A stretch of 64,000 nucleotides of DNA from Terfezia claveryi. Taxonomy: Eukaryota > Ascomycota > Pezizomycetes > Pezizales > Pezizaceae. The DNA lies in contig WHUX01000058.1 of NCBI GenBank assembly GCA_015179025.1, forward strand, positions 1 through 64,000, given 5' to 3'. The translations under genes were made by a program, and so were the position numbers. Below, piece by piece: positions 8,432-18,689 of this stretch. Positions within the stretch are counted from its first letter, which is position 1; each line of letters opens with the position of its first letter. Under the pieces are notes generated by a model. It did not search any database and was not told the DNA's origin. It worked only from the letters and a program-made list of their open reading frames with translations.

Positions 8432-9751
8432 ATGGTGTTAATCGTGATACCGGAACCATATGAGCTATCAACATGCCTTCGTTCTACCGAAAAAGCCCGA
8501 ATCCAACAACATCTTGACGATCTCCAAAATACAGCCATTGAGGAAATCCTCGAAGATGAGCCTAGCTCCGACTCATCAACTGACTACTATCACAACCTTC
8601 TGGAGGATATCTCAGAAGCTTCGGAAAGCATCAACATGAAACAATACCTCATAGATAGAGGTAAAGGTACTGCAGGACGCCATAAAAGTGATGATATTTT
8701 AGAGGATATCATCGAACGCTATCCAGAGGAGGCCTTTTTAGACTACTTCCGTATGCATCGAGCAAGCTTTTGGCTTTTAATAGAGAAGCTTCGTGAAGCT
8801 GCTGAAGAGTTAGGATATGAAGATTACTGGCATGAGCGTGGAAGAGAGAATAGCAGTGGTAATAGGCCTATGCCTATACACAAGCAAGTGGCTGTAGCTT
8901 TATACAAGCTTGGTAGTGGGACTGGGAGTTTGGAGAGTGACCGAATTGCATTGAATCTTGGAAAAGGTACGGTACAGCAATACCTTTGGCGAACAATCAA
9001 CCTTCTTGCATGCATCGGTCCTCAATATATCCAATGGCCTCAGCGAGGGCAAAGGCTTGGGGAAGGTCCTATTTTCGACAAGTGTATCGGCTGTATTGAT
9101 GGGTCAATTATTAAACTCTGTGAGAAGCCAAAGCACAATCATGAGGCATACTTCTCACGCAAAAAGGACTATGGATTCAACTTGCAGGCGATTTGTGATT
9201 GGAATGGCAAGTTCATCTGGGCCAGAGTTTGCGGAACCGCAAGCATGCATGATTCATCAGCATTCAAATCGTCCAAGCTGTATCAAGAGCGCAATTCAGA
9301 CCTATGGATGACACCTTCGGAGTATCTACTAGCTGATAAAGGTTACCAGCTAGATCGCCATGTTATCACGCCTTACAAAGGCGATACAGCTCGAGCTCCA
9401 GCAAATCGGAGATTCAATGATTACCATGCAGTTAAACGAGTCAAGATTGAGTATGCATTTGGAGTTTTAAAGGGACGATGGCACAGTCTGAGAGGGTTGT
9501 CAATTCGCATTAATACTTCAGAAGAAGATCATGAGAGAGTGACAAAATGGATAACAGCCTGTATTGTCTTACACAACATGCTAGCGGACTGGAATGAAGA
9601 TGAGGAGTGGGTTGATGAAGAAGAGGTAGAAGAGCAGGAAGGAGATGAAGAACAGGATGCAGTGCCTCGGAATGAGAGTATGGAAGCATCTAAACAAGCT
9701 GGCGCTACTTTGCGTGATCACCTCCGAAATCTTGTTCTTGAGCTTTATTAA
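8432..9751 (+). CDS. PIF/Harbinger transposase (DDE_Tnp_4 type)
   Basis: The first ATG in frame is 8432 (an in-frame GTG lies at 8414), giving 439 residues. The DDE nuclease core is complete by eye. CIGCIDGSIIKL carries the first Asp, ASMHDSSAFKSS follows, EYLLADKGYQ carries the second Asp and RVKIEYAFGVLKGRW carries the Glu. An N-terminal helix-turn-helix-like region (KQVAVALYKLGSG…GTVQQY) precedes it, and the C-terminus is strongly acidic (residues about 390-415). The protein excises and inserts the element, usually at 3-bp TWA targets, with the help of a Myb-like partner, which is encoded convergently at 10816-10118. The extreme N-terminus overlaps the pogo/foldback insertions, so the native start may be further downstream (for example the Met before KQYLIDRG). 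Confidence 0.88.
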   Translation: MVLIVIPEPYELSTCLRSTEKARIQQHLDDLQNTAIEEILEDEPSSDSSTDYYHNLLEDISEASESINMKQYLIDRGKGTAGRHKSDDILEDIIERYPEEAFLDYFRMHRASFWLLIEKLREAAEELGYEDYWHERGRENSSGNRPMPIHKQVAVALYKLGSGTGSLESDRIALNLGKGTVQQYLWRTINLLACIGPQYIQWPQRGQRLGEGPIFDKCIGCIDGSIIKLCEKPKHNHEAYFSRKKDYGFNLQAICDWNGKFIWARVCGTASMHDSSAFKSSKLYQERNSDLWMTPSEYLLADKGYQLDRHVITPYKGDTARAPANRRFNDYHAVKRVKIEYAFGVLKGRWHSLRGLSIRINTSEEDHERVTKWITACIVLHNMLADWNEDEEWVDEEEVEEQEGDEEQDAVPRNESMEASKQAGATLRDHLRNLVLELY

Positions 9752-9754
9752 TAC

Positions 9755-9895
9755 CATGGACATCGGAGGGTTCATCGGAGGGTTCATCGGAGGGTTGAAC
9801 GGAGGGTTAAACGGAGGGTAGATCGGAGGGTTGGTTGGAGGGTGGATAGGAGGGTTGGTTGGAGGGTTGATCGGAGGTGGCATTGGAGCTAGATA
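9755..9895. repeat. 12-bp tandem repeat GGTTCATCGGAG / GGTTGGTTGGAG
   Basis: About eleven imperfect 12-bp units lie directly after the transposase stop. On the minus strand they encode a proline-rich run (NPPx or QPSx repeated), which is in the right place to be the decayed C-terminal tail of the Myb-like protein. Confidence 0.85.
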
Positions 9896-10117
9896 TCTGG
9901 GTGGCATCAGGGGATATTGGCGGTGGCTGCGGACCATTGGCTAGAGCAAACATTTGCATCATGATCTGCCATTGTCTATCCATCATGCACTCTTTGGCTT
10001 CTTGATGTATTCGACGTTCTTCCCGTTCTTTTCGGCGCTCTTCCCTCTCTATTTCGCGCTCCTCACGAGCCCGTTGTGCCTCTTCTTCTTGCTACTTCAT
10101 CTCAGCCCTTCATAGCT
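9896..10117 (-). pseudogene. Broken C-terminal extension of the Harbinger Myb-like gene
   Basis: Directly behind the stop of the Myb-like frame, a shifted frame reads on as a charged coiled coil (EEEAQRAREEREIEREERRK, then HQEAKECMMDRQWQIMMQMF) and the Pro-rich repeat. It is separated by one indel and two stops (TGA and TAG) that would be CGA and CAG before C-to-T change. The original protein was therefore probably about 100 residues longer, with a C-terminal coiled coil. Confidence 0.55.
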
Positions 10118-10816
10118 CTAATGCATCCTCTGCCTCTTTTGCTTGCGCGTCTCTTGAGTGCTACTGACTTCTTCCAATAGGCGCTTAGCTCTTGCCTTAA
10201 CCTTCATCTGATCCTTTGACCGGGAAGCTCTGGATGAAGACTCAGATGATACCGCACTCACGAGGGGCGGACTCGCTGGGGGTTGGCTTGGTGGACTTGG
10301 GCTCGGTGTAAATTGGCTTGGTGGACTTGGACTCGGTGCAGGTTGGCTCGGTGGACTTGGGCTCCGTGGAGGTTGGCTCGGTGGAGGTTGGCTCGGTGGA
10401 GGTTGGGTTGGTGCTCTGGGTTCAGCGGCTGATAGGATTTCCAGGCTTCCGCTAAACCTGGCATTAGGATGTTCTCCCCAAATACCATCCAATCGCCAGA
10501 AGAAAAGACATTTCTTCTCAAGCACAGCATTAATAGACTGCTCATTCTCTTCTGGACGCAACCCCCACCCTGATTGATCTATCATTGCCCGAGCCTTTTT
10601 CCATTGATCTTTCATATTCCCTATTTTTTGTCCTATTCGCACTCCTGTAATCTGATCTTTACCTTCGAAAATATCATCCTTCGCTTGCTTAAACCAAAGC
10701 GCTTGTTTGCCTTTCATGACTTCAAGATTGTCCTCCATCCAGCTTATCAGATCTTCTGTTTCTTCTTTTTCCCATCTATATGAAGATGCTGACGAGGATG
10801 TCGTGACTTGCGACAT
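10118..10816 (-). CDS. Harbinger-associated Myb/SANT-like DNA-binding protein
   Basis: The protein of 232 residues starts at ATG 10816. Residues about 10-110 form a trihelix/SANT-like domain with spaced tryptophans (YRWEKEETEDLISWMEDN, IGNMKDQWKKARAMIDQSGW, FFWRLDGIWGEHP). A Ser/Pro linker of repeated QPPPS and PSPPSQ units follows at about 135-185, then a basic C-terminus. In Harbinger elements this partner recognises the transposon ends and brings the transposase into the nucleus. It is convergent with the transposase (9751). The frame seems truncated relative to its ancestor because coiled-coil sequence continues out of frame beyond the stop. A decayed paralogue lies at 1-394. Confidence 0.8.
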   Translation of the reverse strand: MSQVTTSSSASSYRWEKEETEDLISWMEDNLEVMKGKQALWFKQAKDDIFEGKDQITGVRIGQKIGNMKDQWKKARAMIDQSGWGLRPEENEQSINAVLEKKCLFFWRLDGIWGEHPNARFSGSLEILSAAEPRAPTQPPPSQPPPSQPPRSPSPPSQPAPSPSPPSQFTPSPSPPSQPPASPPLVSAVSSESSSRASRSKDQMKVKARAKRLLEEVSSTQETRKQKRQRMH

Positions 10817-10925
10817 GCTTGAATAGAGTTGTGGTCATGGATGATTAAGCCATAAGAAAAGTTTTTGTGAGTCGATTGATCCTGATGGAGTCGATTGATG
10901 AAAGTGCTGCATATCAGGAAAACCT
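10817..10925. mobile_element. Right terminal region of the Harbinger element
   Basis: The stretch is shared with 495-625. The complement of CTTATGGCTTAATCAT at about 10840 recurs, with a small change, at the left side (7293-7297 joined to 8433: CTTATGGTGTTAATCGT). This gives a subterminal inverted repeat and places the left end of the element upstream of 7298. The exact tips and the 3-bp target duplication could not be fixed. Confidence 0.45.
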
Positions 10926-11119
10926 GACCTTGGCAAGGCAGGGTTTTCGCCAAGAGCCAATCATCGTGTAGGCCAAGATCAGGAATTATGCATCAGATGG
11001 AAAAATTTTTCGAATTTGCACCACTACTATTCTTGGTAAAAATACGGCGGGTACAAGAATCTTGGCAAAACAAGTCTATTCACACAGTCCACACGGGAAT
11101 AATAACCATCCACAAGCGT

Positions 11120-11250
11120 TACCATCCTCAAGGGTCCTGCAATACCCCACATGGATATAGTGGAAGTCCACATGGATATAGTGGAAGTCCAAATGGATAT
11201 AGTGGAAGTCCACACGGGTTTTCCATCAAACCACAAGGGCAATAGTCCAC
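11120..11250. repeat. 21-bp tandem repeat, four units
   Basis: Units of CCACATGGATATAGTGGAAG plus T repeat from about 11149, with one AAATGG variant and a last diverged unit (CCACACGGGTTTTCC). They are flanked by further CACACGGG words. No gene is seen between 10926 and 11366 apart from this array. Confidence 0.8.
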
Positions 11251-11366
11251 ACGGGTTATCAGGATATTCAGAAACATTCCCCACGGGTACAAGGCACAAA
11301 CTTAAATTCGAATCTTGACCCACCTCTCTCAGAACATCATGATCACCATTACCTCAAATCACCATC

Positions 11367-12749
<1,383 letters not shown>

Positions 12750-13203
12750 ACAATAAACATAGTATAGATAGAGACAATCAACTATTTTAGCCGTGAATCT
12801 CCAACTGAGGGAAAACAAAAAAAAAAGAACCCATCATTTGCTAAACTTCTCGCATTCTTCTCCTCCACCTTCTTCTTCTGATATGCCATTTGCCGGCACT
12901 GGATGATAGCTTGCAATTTCTTGAGAGCGCGAGCATCAGCATCCTCGTCACCATCCTCAACACAGTTCTCGCTACAGACGTTTTGTCAGCGACTTAAACC
13001 TTCGCCAAGCTTCGGATTGTAAGGTGTCGGCAGAAAAACTGTCCTCAACATGAGCCAGAACCTCCCAACTTTTCAGTACCTCTTTGCGTTCCTTCTCATC
13101 GCTAATCACCATAATTTCCCTCCGAACATATTCCGATGGAACAGCCACAGAGCCAAGAGACTTGGACTCTTCCAACCAGCCGCAAGCCGACTGCCAATTA
13201 TTA
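12750..13203 (-). pseudogene. Unrecognised coding fragment, minus strand
   Basis: The minus strand is open from the MITE border (13203) to 12972 with a protein-like composition (WLEESKSLGSVAVPSEYVRR, then SWEVLAHVEDSFSADTL). A second, out-of-frame stretch to about 12840 has DGDEDADARALKKLQAIIQ and a Lys/Glu-rich tail. The piece looks like two exons or one frameshifted exon of a gene whose upstream part was cut by the MITE at 13204. Family not recognised. Confidence 0.35.
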
Positions 13204-13744
13204 GAGAGGTTTTGCACCCTTATACGCTAGCTATCTTACAACCCAGCTAGTGCACTTGGACCTCTGTGAGCACAATGGTGTAGAAACAGAGGTTTTGCAG
13301 TCCTAAGAATATTTCCTATCTATCTCTCGTTAGTAATCAACAACACTCTACTATGCTGGATTACATGCTTATGTGCGGGGGCATGCAGAGACTTCCGATG
13401 ACGAGAATGATGACAAGACACCTGTATATCGAGCTCCAATCAAATGTGAAGAAGAACTGGGCATTAGCCGATGCGAAATGGGTGGATTCGTCGGTTTAAG
13501 ACACTTGGGCGAGCCAGGTGTGCATGTTGCACCGCCAGCTACATATATTGTTGCATATAGTGTCAACATACGTGGTGCATATCTGCCTGAGGTGGGACTC
13601 TAACCCTGTTCAGAAGTTTGTTGTGAGAGATAGACATAAGAATATCTTTTAATCCCTGCTATCCTTAAGCACAAACCCAGTACGTGCATTAGTTAGTCGC
13701 GTTACTGTGGTAACAAGCTATTCTACAGGGTTGCAAAACCTCTC
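13204..13744. mobile_element. MITE with GAGAGGTTTTGCA terminal repeats
   Basis: GAGAGGTTTTGCA at 13204 is matched by its complement ending at 13744. The similarity continues more loosely (CCCT…TAGC), and TA lies at both outer edges. The element is 541 bp with no coding capacity. Related words (AGAGGTTTTGCA) occur at 13275 and 19612. A TA-duplicating (mariner/pogo-like) MITE is the simplest reading, though the sequence of the tips also resembles hAT ends. Confidence 0.5.
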
Positions 13745-13971
13745 TAACGCCCAAATTCTGTCTGCCAACCAACCCATGGGACTATCAAGATAACGCGAAT
13801 GCCGATGATGATTTTATCAACTATGACGGGTGCAATCAGTCAGCACATGAGAGATGCTATGTCGACAAAACATTCAAAGCTTATAAAAAAAAAATAAGGC
13901 AATTGAGCCTAATTGGCTCAGCCCTATTGCTTTAATAGATTCTAAATACGCAACTCAAACCCCCCCCCCAA
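13745..13971. other. Short gene-free stretch
   Basis: Unique sequence with an A-run (13886-13895) and a C-run (13960-13971). Nothing else is recognised. Confidence 0.3.
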
Positions 13972-14300
13972 CTAGCCCTCACCAATCTCCATTCTCTGTT
14001 CCCCATCTTTCTTCCACACGACAACAAACGTGGCACAGGACCAGGCTGCTTTAGGGGGGGAATTCATAACCAATTGAAAAAACCTCAAACGCGTCAAAGC
14101 CTCCCCTGTCACCTTACTTCCCAAACCAATCAGACTCCCCCAAACTTCTTCCCTTTCCTCATCATAGATACTACACTCTACCACCGCATGCCACTCAGTT
14201 TCAACTCTACCCGAACCACAACCGCAAAGCCTAGATGCTCCAGTAAAAGCCTGCTCACTTCATTCCAAGAACCCATACACACCAGCCATCCCATTTGACA
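13972..14300 (-). pseudogene. LINE (non-LTR retrotransposon) ORF2 C-terminal fragment
   Basis: The minus-strand reading contains SRLCGCGSGRVETEWHAVVE followed by CSIYDEEREEVW. This is the Cys-rich tail (CxCGxGxETxxHxxxECxxYxxxR) found at the end of many non-LTR retrotransposon reverse transcriptase proteins. The upstream part is interrupted by a stop and then by the mariner copy at 14308, so only about 110 residues remain. Non-LTR copies are commonly truncated at their 5' side, which fits a tail-only remnant. Confidence 0.55.
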
Positions 14301-14307
14301 AAGAGTA

Positions 14308-15466
14308 CGGAGGTGCGGAACAAAAGTCATTTCCCCTTTCTTCTTTGGGAAAATCGTGCATATGCATACATATGCAGAATATGCGCGCATATGTACTTGG
14401 CATATGTACGTCACTTCGGATTCAAGTTGGCGATCTACGACAGCTATCTACGTGTAACCAATGCCCTCGCTGCTCGCCCACCTCACACACCCGTCCCACC
14501 TCACCCCCTCCCCACTCACACCGGGTCTTGATAGCGGCATGAAGCACACCTTGGCCCTGGTTTCCTCCCACGTTTCTGAAGGGGGCCTTCTTTTTTTGGC
14601 CTTTGGGACTAGCTGAGATCATGATATCGATCGGATTAACACTGACAATTTGGTCAGTCTCCGGCATATGCCTCCATTCATTAGTGTTAAGATCCTCTAG
14701 ATTGACAACTTCCTGAATACTAACAAGAGACCTAAGATGTGCAATATACTTCCGACAGTAGCGCATTGAAACAGCAACCATGTATTCTTGTGGATCTTGT
14801 TAGTCTCCTGAATGCGGAGCTGCCGCTCACGGTGGATTGCAATCCAGTAACTCTTTATCTCTTTTCACAGGAGGATGTCCTTCAGAATATTCATTTCCAC
14901 CCTCAAGTCTGATGACCTCTTGGATATGGTAAGGAATGCATTTAATCCGATGCTGAATCCCCCATTGCTCAAGGTCATGCCATGCATTCTCCCATGCTTG
15001 CTCAGCTGCCGTGCGGGAAGTGAGTGGTCCCTATTTCGGTTATTAGCAACATGTTTGCCTACGGACTACTACCTATTTGGGGGATTGGGGTATTCGGGGG
15101 ATTGGAGTGTTCGGGGGATTAAGGTGCTCGGAGGATTGGAATTTAAGAGGGCGGAGAAGGGCGATATACTTGATGAATTAAGATGGTAGGGAAGAGTTAG
15201 TTGAAGGGTTGAGGGTTGGAGAAGGACTGATGTATAATGAATTCCATAGTTGGAGAACAGGATATCTGGCCAATTGAATTTTCGGCGATATCTAGTAAAT
15301 TGAGAAGTTGGACAGTGAGAAAGTAAGACAACTGATGGCTTGAGCCGGTAGAAGGCCATTTGCACGAGAGTAATGCCCATGCATATGCCAAGTATCCATG
15401 CATGCATAAGCCTGCATATGCAACTCCCAGATAGGAAAGGGGAAGGACTTTTGTTCCGCGCCTCCG
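14308..15466 (-). mobile_element. Tc1/mariner-type deletion derivative, copy 2
   Basis: The same element as 3412-4594: identical left terminal repeat, TA at both flanks (14306-14307 and 15467-15468), 1,159 bp. It lacks two short stretches present in copy 1 (a GGGGTATTTAGGGGATT-type repeat unit and a short segment near the right end). Its minus strand is open from 14781 to 14422 (YCRKYIAHLRSLVSIQEV, then NEWRHMPETD), where copy 1 has stops, so copy 2 is the less damaged one. Confidence 0.8.
14827..15022 (-). pseudogene. C-terminal transposase remnant in mariner copy 2
   Basis: Same coding remnant as at 3932-4130, with the HIQEVIRLEGGNEY signature followed by a TGA stop. The catalytic domain is absent. 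Confidence 0.6.
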
Positions 15467-15478
15467 TAGCGCTTGGGA

Positions 15479-15895
15479 TTAAATGGCAATTAAGCCAACG
15501 TGTCTGCTCAGCCGTGCTCTGCGAACCTCAACTAATCCGTTGAGAGGTAAACCTAGAGCATTGAGCAAGACATCAATCTCGGCGCCAGTAAGTGCCCTCA
15601 CATGTGCGGCCGTCGGAGGAAAATTGTGAATAAGCTGATTTTGCACGTTGTACAACGGTTCTATCGGAGTTGCTGAGTGCGTGATAGTTGAGTTCATTAA
15701 TCTAGCGAAATTATTCCGATCGCATCTTGAGATGTCCCGCTGGATCTGAAGGATGTCCCGCTGGATCTGGAGCAGCAAGTTCATCATCGCGTTTCCTTGT
15801 CCTACACCTGGCATGTTTGGAACTAAGGTGACTTCATTGATCACGCCTTGTAACGATTGAACTAGAGCCACGAAATTCGGCTGTTGTGCTGCCAT
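15479..15895 (-). CDS. Small hypothetical fungal protein, 138 residues
   Basis: An intact frame starts at ATG 15895. The middle carries a duplicated QIQRDI (residues about 43-55; the DNA word GATGTCCCGCTGGATCTG is tandemly repeated). It is followed by RNNFARLMNSTI, PLYNVQNQLIHNFPPTAAHV and LNALGLPLNGLVEVRRARLS. This layout (a short helix, an N-rich motif, a FPxT motif, an LxxLGLPxxG motif and a basic end) recalls an uncharacterised small-protein type common in fungal genomes. No known domain is recognised. The 5' side (15903-16504) is a duplicated promoter-like region. A coding role is likely given the intact frame and motif order; function unknown. Confidence 0.5.
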   Translation of the reverse strand: MAAQQPNFVALVQSLQGVINEVTLVPNMPGVGQGNAMMNLLLQIQRDILQIQRDISRCDRNNFARLMNSTITHSATPIEPLYNVQNQLIHNFPPTAAHVRALTGAEIDVLLNALGLPLNGLVEVRRARLSRHVGLIAI

Positions 15896-15902
15896 CTGAT
15901 TC

Positions 15903-16504
15903 GACGTATCCGAGTTGTGTTTAGGTGTTGTAGCGTTGTAGCGATGCGGTGTTCCTTTCCCTCTTCCGTTCGTTGTGAAGCTTGTTTCAGTTGAGAAAGT
16001 GTTCTACCACCAGGGAGACTCTTATCTACTCTATGAGTATATAGATATCTTTTTAGTTCGACTCCTTGCCTGGACGTATCCGAGTTGTGTTTAGGTGTTG
16101 TAGCGTTGTAGCGATGCGGTGTTCCTTTCCCTCTTCCGTTCGTTGTGAAGCTTGTTTCAGTTGAGGAAGTGTTCTATTTGAAGAACCAAGGTAAACCGTG
16201 AGAAAGCAAAGACACAAAGGAGGCAGACGAAAGTTGAGATCACAGATCACGAAAGGGGACAGAAAGTCAAGATCGTAAACGTGAACACTGATCGAAGCTT
16301 GATTGTCTTCTCTCTCCTCTGTGCGTTCTATATAACTGATCATCATGACTAATCCTCCTTAGCGTTGCTCTCTAGAGGAACTAGGGATTAGTCTCATGCC
16401 AAGACCCGCTAGGGATTACCGGTTCCTTCAGTGTTCTACCACCAGGGAGACTCTTATCTACTCTATGAGTATATGGATATCTTTTTAGTTCGACTCCTTG
16501 CCTG
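15903..16504. repeat. Partial tandem duplication upstream of the small gene
   Basis: The 170-bp block 15903-16072 is repeated at 16073-16504. Its first about 100 bp match 16073-16176 and its last about 73 bp match 16432-16504. The second copy has an extra 255 bp in the middle. So either a 430-bp unit duplicated and one copy then lost its middle, or a segment inserted into one copy. No gene is recognised inside the extra segment. Confidence 0.8.
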
Positions 16505-16910
16505 TAAAACGCTTGGCGGATGATGTTAGCCTGACCTCTATGCCACCGCCTTTGCTAGGAACTTCTGGACAATGGTCACCGCAGGCGCTCAATTTGGTAG
16601 CAGCAGCCTCATACGCTGATTTGCCTACTTTAAGTAACGTATGTAGCGCATCCTCCATCAATCTATCCATCTATTGTACATTGCTAAGATGCCATCTCTA
16701 GCATACATTTCTGAAACTGGATTCGAGCGAGAGTGTTATACCATTCATCTACTGTGCTATGAATTCAACTAAGTTTGACGCAAGATTTATTGAAGAAAAT
16801 TAGCCATAATATATATTATTCCCCTAACATGAGCGCTTGCCACTGATATATTTCATTTATCATTTTGTTCATCACTTTGCCTCTTCCGCTTCGTCCCCCC
16901 AATGCTCTTG
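16505..16910. other. Intergenic, one protein-like open stretch
   Basis: The plus strand is open at 16498-16701 with a plausible peptide (LLGTSGQWSPQALNLVAA), but there is no family match and no clear gene structure. Confidence 0.25.
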
Positions 16911-18011
16911 TCACTTCTTTTCTTCCATGTCGACCCCGTGCTGATCAACCCTTTTCAGATTAATATGTGAGAACAAATCCACAACATTCCTTCCACTGCC
17001 ACCATCTTGACTTGCTGTAATATTGAATACATTGTGGGTTAAATAGTTTCCACGAAAGAATACTGCGTAGCCTTCCTCAACTTCAATTCTTTTGTTAATC
17101 TCCCACAGAAGGAGATCACCACCATGCCAATTTCCAAATGGTACAATACAGTTGTAGCCTTCACCTGTATCCTCTTGATCCTTATGGGGAGTTCCCGAAC
17201 CCCTCTGGTCCTGGTTGATTGCCAATCCTGCCCATAGTCCACCCACCTTTTGTAAAGGGATATCAGTTCTCGTTGTCTTGCCTTTTTGACCAACATGATA
17301 TCCACCTTTTTCTATTAATTTATTTAACCAAGGTAGATTAAACATTGCTTTGTAGGCATTAGAATCCCAGAACCGAAGCTCATTTGCTAAGTGTTGAAAT
17401 AACGCATGATTCGCTTCAACCCATCCCTTGCCTGCTTCATTGTCATGAAGATAGTCCTTGCTCATATATGGATGCTTTGAATAATCTGCCCAAAGAGCAT
17501 AATGGCGGACAGTATACTCTCCCCTTTGATGATTTTTCGCTCTATGTTTGGGCAGCTTATTAGTAATTTCCTTCAAAACTTGTACCAAATTTGCTGGAAT
17601 TCTTAGTCGAATAGCAAGAATATTACTAGATCCCTTGTCCTTAATGATTAGAGGCTGCGGACATGACTTTACAACCTCAAACTTTGGCAACTCCCCCTCC
17701 TCTACCTTTTCCCCTGCAAGAAATTTCTTCTTTAAACACTCTGTAAGTGGCCCATGAGCATCCTTCCTTTGCGCCTTCAAGTGTCGCACAGTAACGGGGG
17801 AGGACTGGGTAACACTCTTGTCATGCGATTGTCTCCATTCCATATAGCGGCCAGCAACCAGGTCAGCTAAAGTCATGGAGGAATCTCCATGAAGCTCAAT
17901 AAAGTCATCCGCGGTGAATAAACGGGTCCTAATCATTTCTGCTACCCGCATCTTCACTCGTCGCGTACAGCCACCAATGCCTCCAATCCATTTACCCTCA
18001 GAATTCCACAT
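16911..18011 (-). CDS. 2-oxoglutarate/Fe(II) dioxygenase-like protein (fungal expanded family)
   Basis: An intact frame of 366 residues starts at ATG 18011. The C-terminal third has the double-stranded beta-helix pattern of Fe(II)/2OG enzymes. PHKDQED gives the metal HxD, YNCIVPFGNWHGGDLLLWEI gives the central strands, FFRGNYLTHNVFNI gives the distal metal His, and GRNVVDLFSH carries an Arg suited to bind 2OG. The wording is close to the family annotated in fungi as 2OG-FeII_Oxy_6, which is related to TET/JBP and prolyl-hydroxylase folds. All expected catalytic residues are present, so it could be active; the substrate is unknown. The frame stays open upstream to about 18155 with a Ser/Thr/Ala-rich run, without an ATG, so a short 5' exon may be spliced on. 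No neighbour suggests a pathway. Confidence 0.65.
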   Translation of the reverse strand: MWNSEGKWIGGIGGCTRRVKMRVAEMIRTRLFTADDFIELHGDSSMTLADLVAGRYMEWRQSHDKSVTQSSPVTVRHLKAQRKDAHGPLTECLKKKFLAGEKVEEGELPKFEVVKSCPQPLIIKDKGSSNILAIRLRIPANLVQVLKEITNKLPKHRAKNHQRGEYTVRHYALWADYSKHPYMSKDYLHDNEAGKGWVEANHALFQHLANELRFWDSNAYKAMFNLPWLNKLIEKGGYHVGQKGKTTRTDIPLQKVGGLWAGLAINQDQRGSGTPHKDQEDTGEGYNCIVPFGNWHGGDLLLWEINKRIEVEEGYAVFFRGNYLTHNVFNITASQDGGSGRNVVDLFSHINLKRVDQHGVDMEEKK

Positions 18012-18024
18012 GCTTGAGGCGGCG

Positions 18025-18152
18025 GATCCACTTGTGCTGGTGCTCGAGACGGCGGTGGTTGCGGCGGCAGTGGTTGAGGCGGCGGTGGTTGAGGCGGCGG
18101 TGGTTGAGGCGGCGGTGGTTGAGGCGGCGGTGGTTGAGGCGGCGGAGTAAGG
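18025..18152. repeat. 15-bp tandem repeat (GGCGGTGGTTGAGGC)
   Basis: About seven units of GGCGGTGGTTGAGGC, the first ones imperfect, lie just upstream of the dioxygenase start. On the minus strand they read either as a Pro/Gln run (from an ATG at 18193, out of frame with the enzyme) or as a Ser/Thr/Ala run in frame with the enzyme. The array may therefore encode a low-complexity N-terminus. Confidence 0.85.
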
Positions 18153-18239
18153 TAGAATACTAGGAAAATGTCAGTGTTAACAGTGAAGTCCATTTTTAAA
18201 TGCCAAAATGTTCAGAGAAACAAACACACAAACACGCAA

Positions 18240-18640
18240 TCTCCCTTTAAGGCATAGGATACGCCTGTCCAACCTTAGGCAACGGACCCGCCGTGTCGCA
18301 ATGACAATATCCCTTTAAGGCATAAGATACGCCGTGTCGCAATGACAGTATGGAAGTTGCTACTGGGGCTTCCATTTCCCCCGCGCTCGAGAGCTGGCTA
18401 GGTGCCCTTTCCTGAGAAAGGACCAATTCCCACACAGTGGTATACAGTCCAGCCAGGAAGCAGTATACATGAGGGGCGAAAGCAATGATTGACTACGACA
18501 TCAAGGGCTCAACCATGCACATTGCAGCATAGCACCTCCCTTGGGTGAAGTAAACCCCCGGAACCCACAATAACCAACAGTAAGGTAACCAAGTAAACCC
18601 CCGCAACCCACAATAACAACAGCAAGGTAACCAAGAACAG
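18240..18640. repeat. Gene-free stretch with two pairs of direct repeats
   Basis: CCCTTTAAGGCATAGGATAC recurs at 18244 and 18311 (with ATAAGATAC). A 49-bp unit AGTAAACCCCCGGAACCCAC...GGTAACCA is repeated in tandem at 18548 and 18592. No gene is seen. Confidence 0.6.
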
Positions 18641-18689
18641 AACAAAATCGCATAGAAAAATGAACCAAATTACTACACTGACCTTAGAG

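Noticed and set aside
13204..13744. hAT MITE
   Set aside because: The tips resemble hAT ends, but no 8-bp target duplication exists; TA at both edges fits a mariner/pogo-type MITE better.
17954..18193. Proline-rich protein on the minus strand starting at 18193
   Set aside because: It is out of frame with the dioxygenase and rests on the 15-bp array; the in-frame reading of the array is Ser/Thr/Ala-rich instead.
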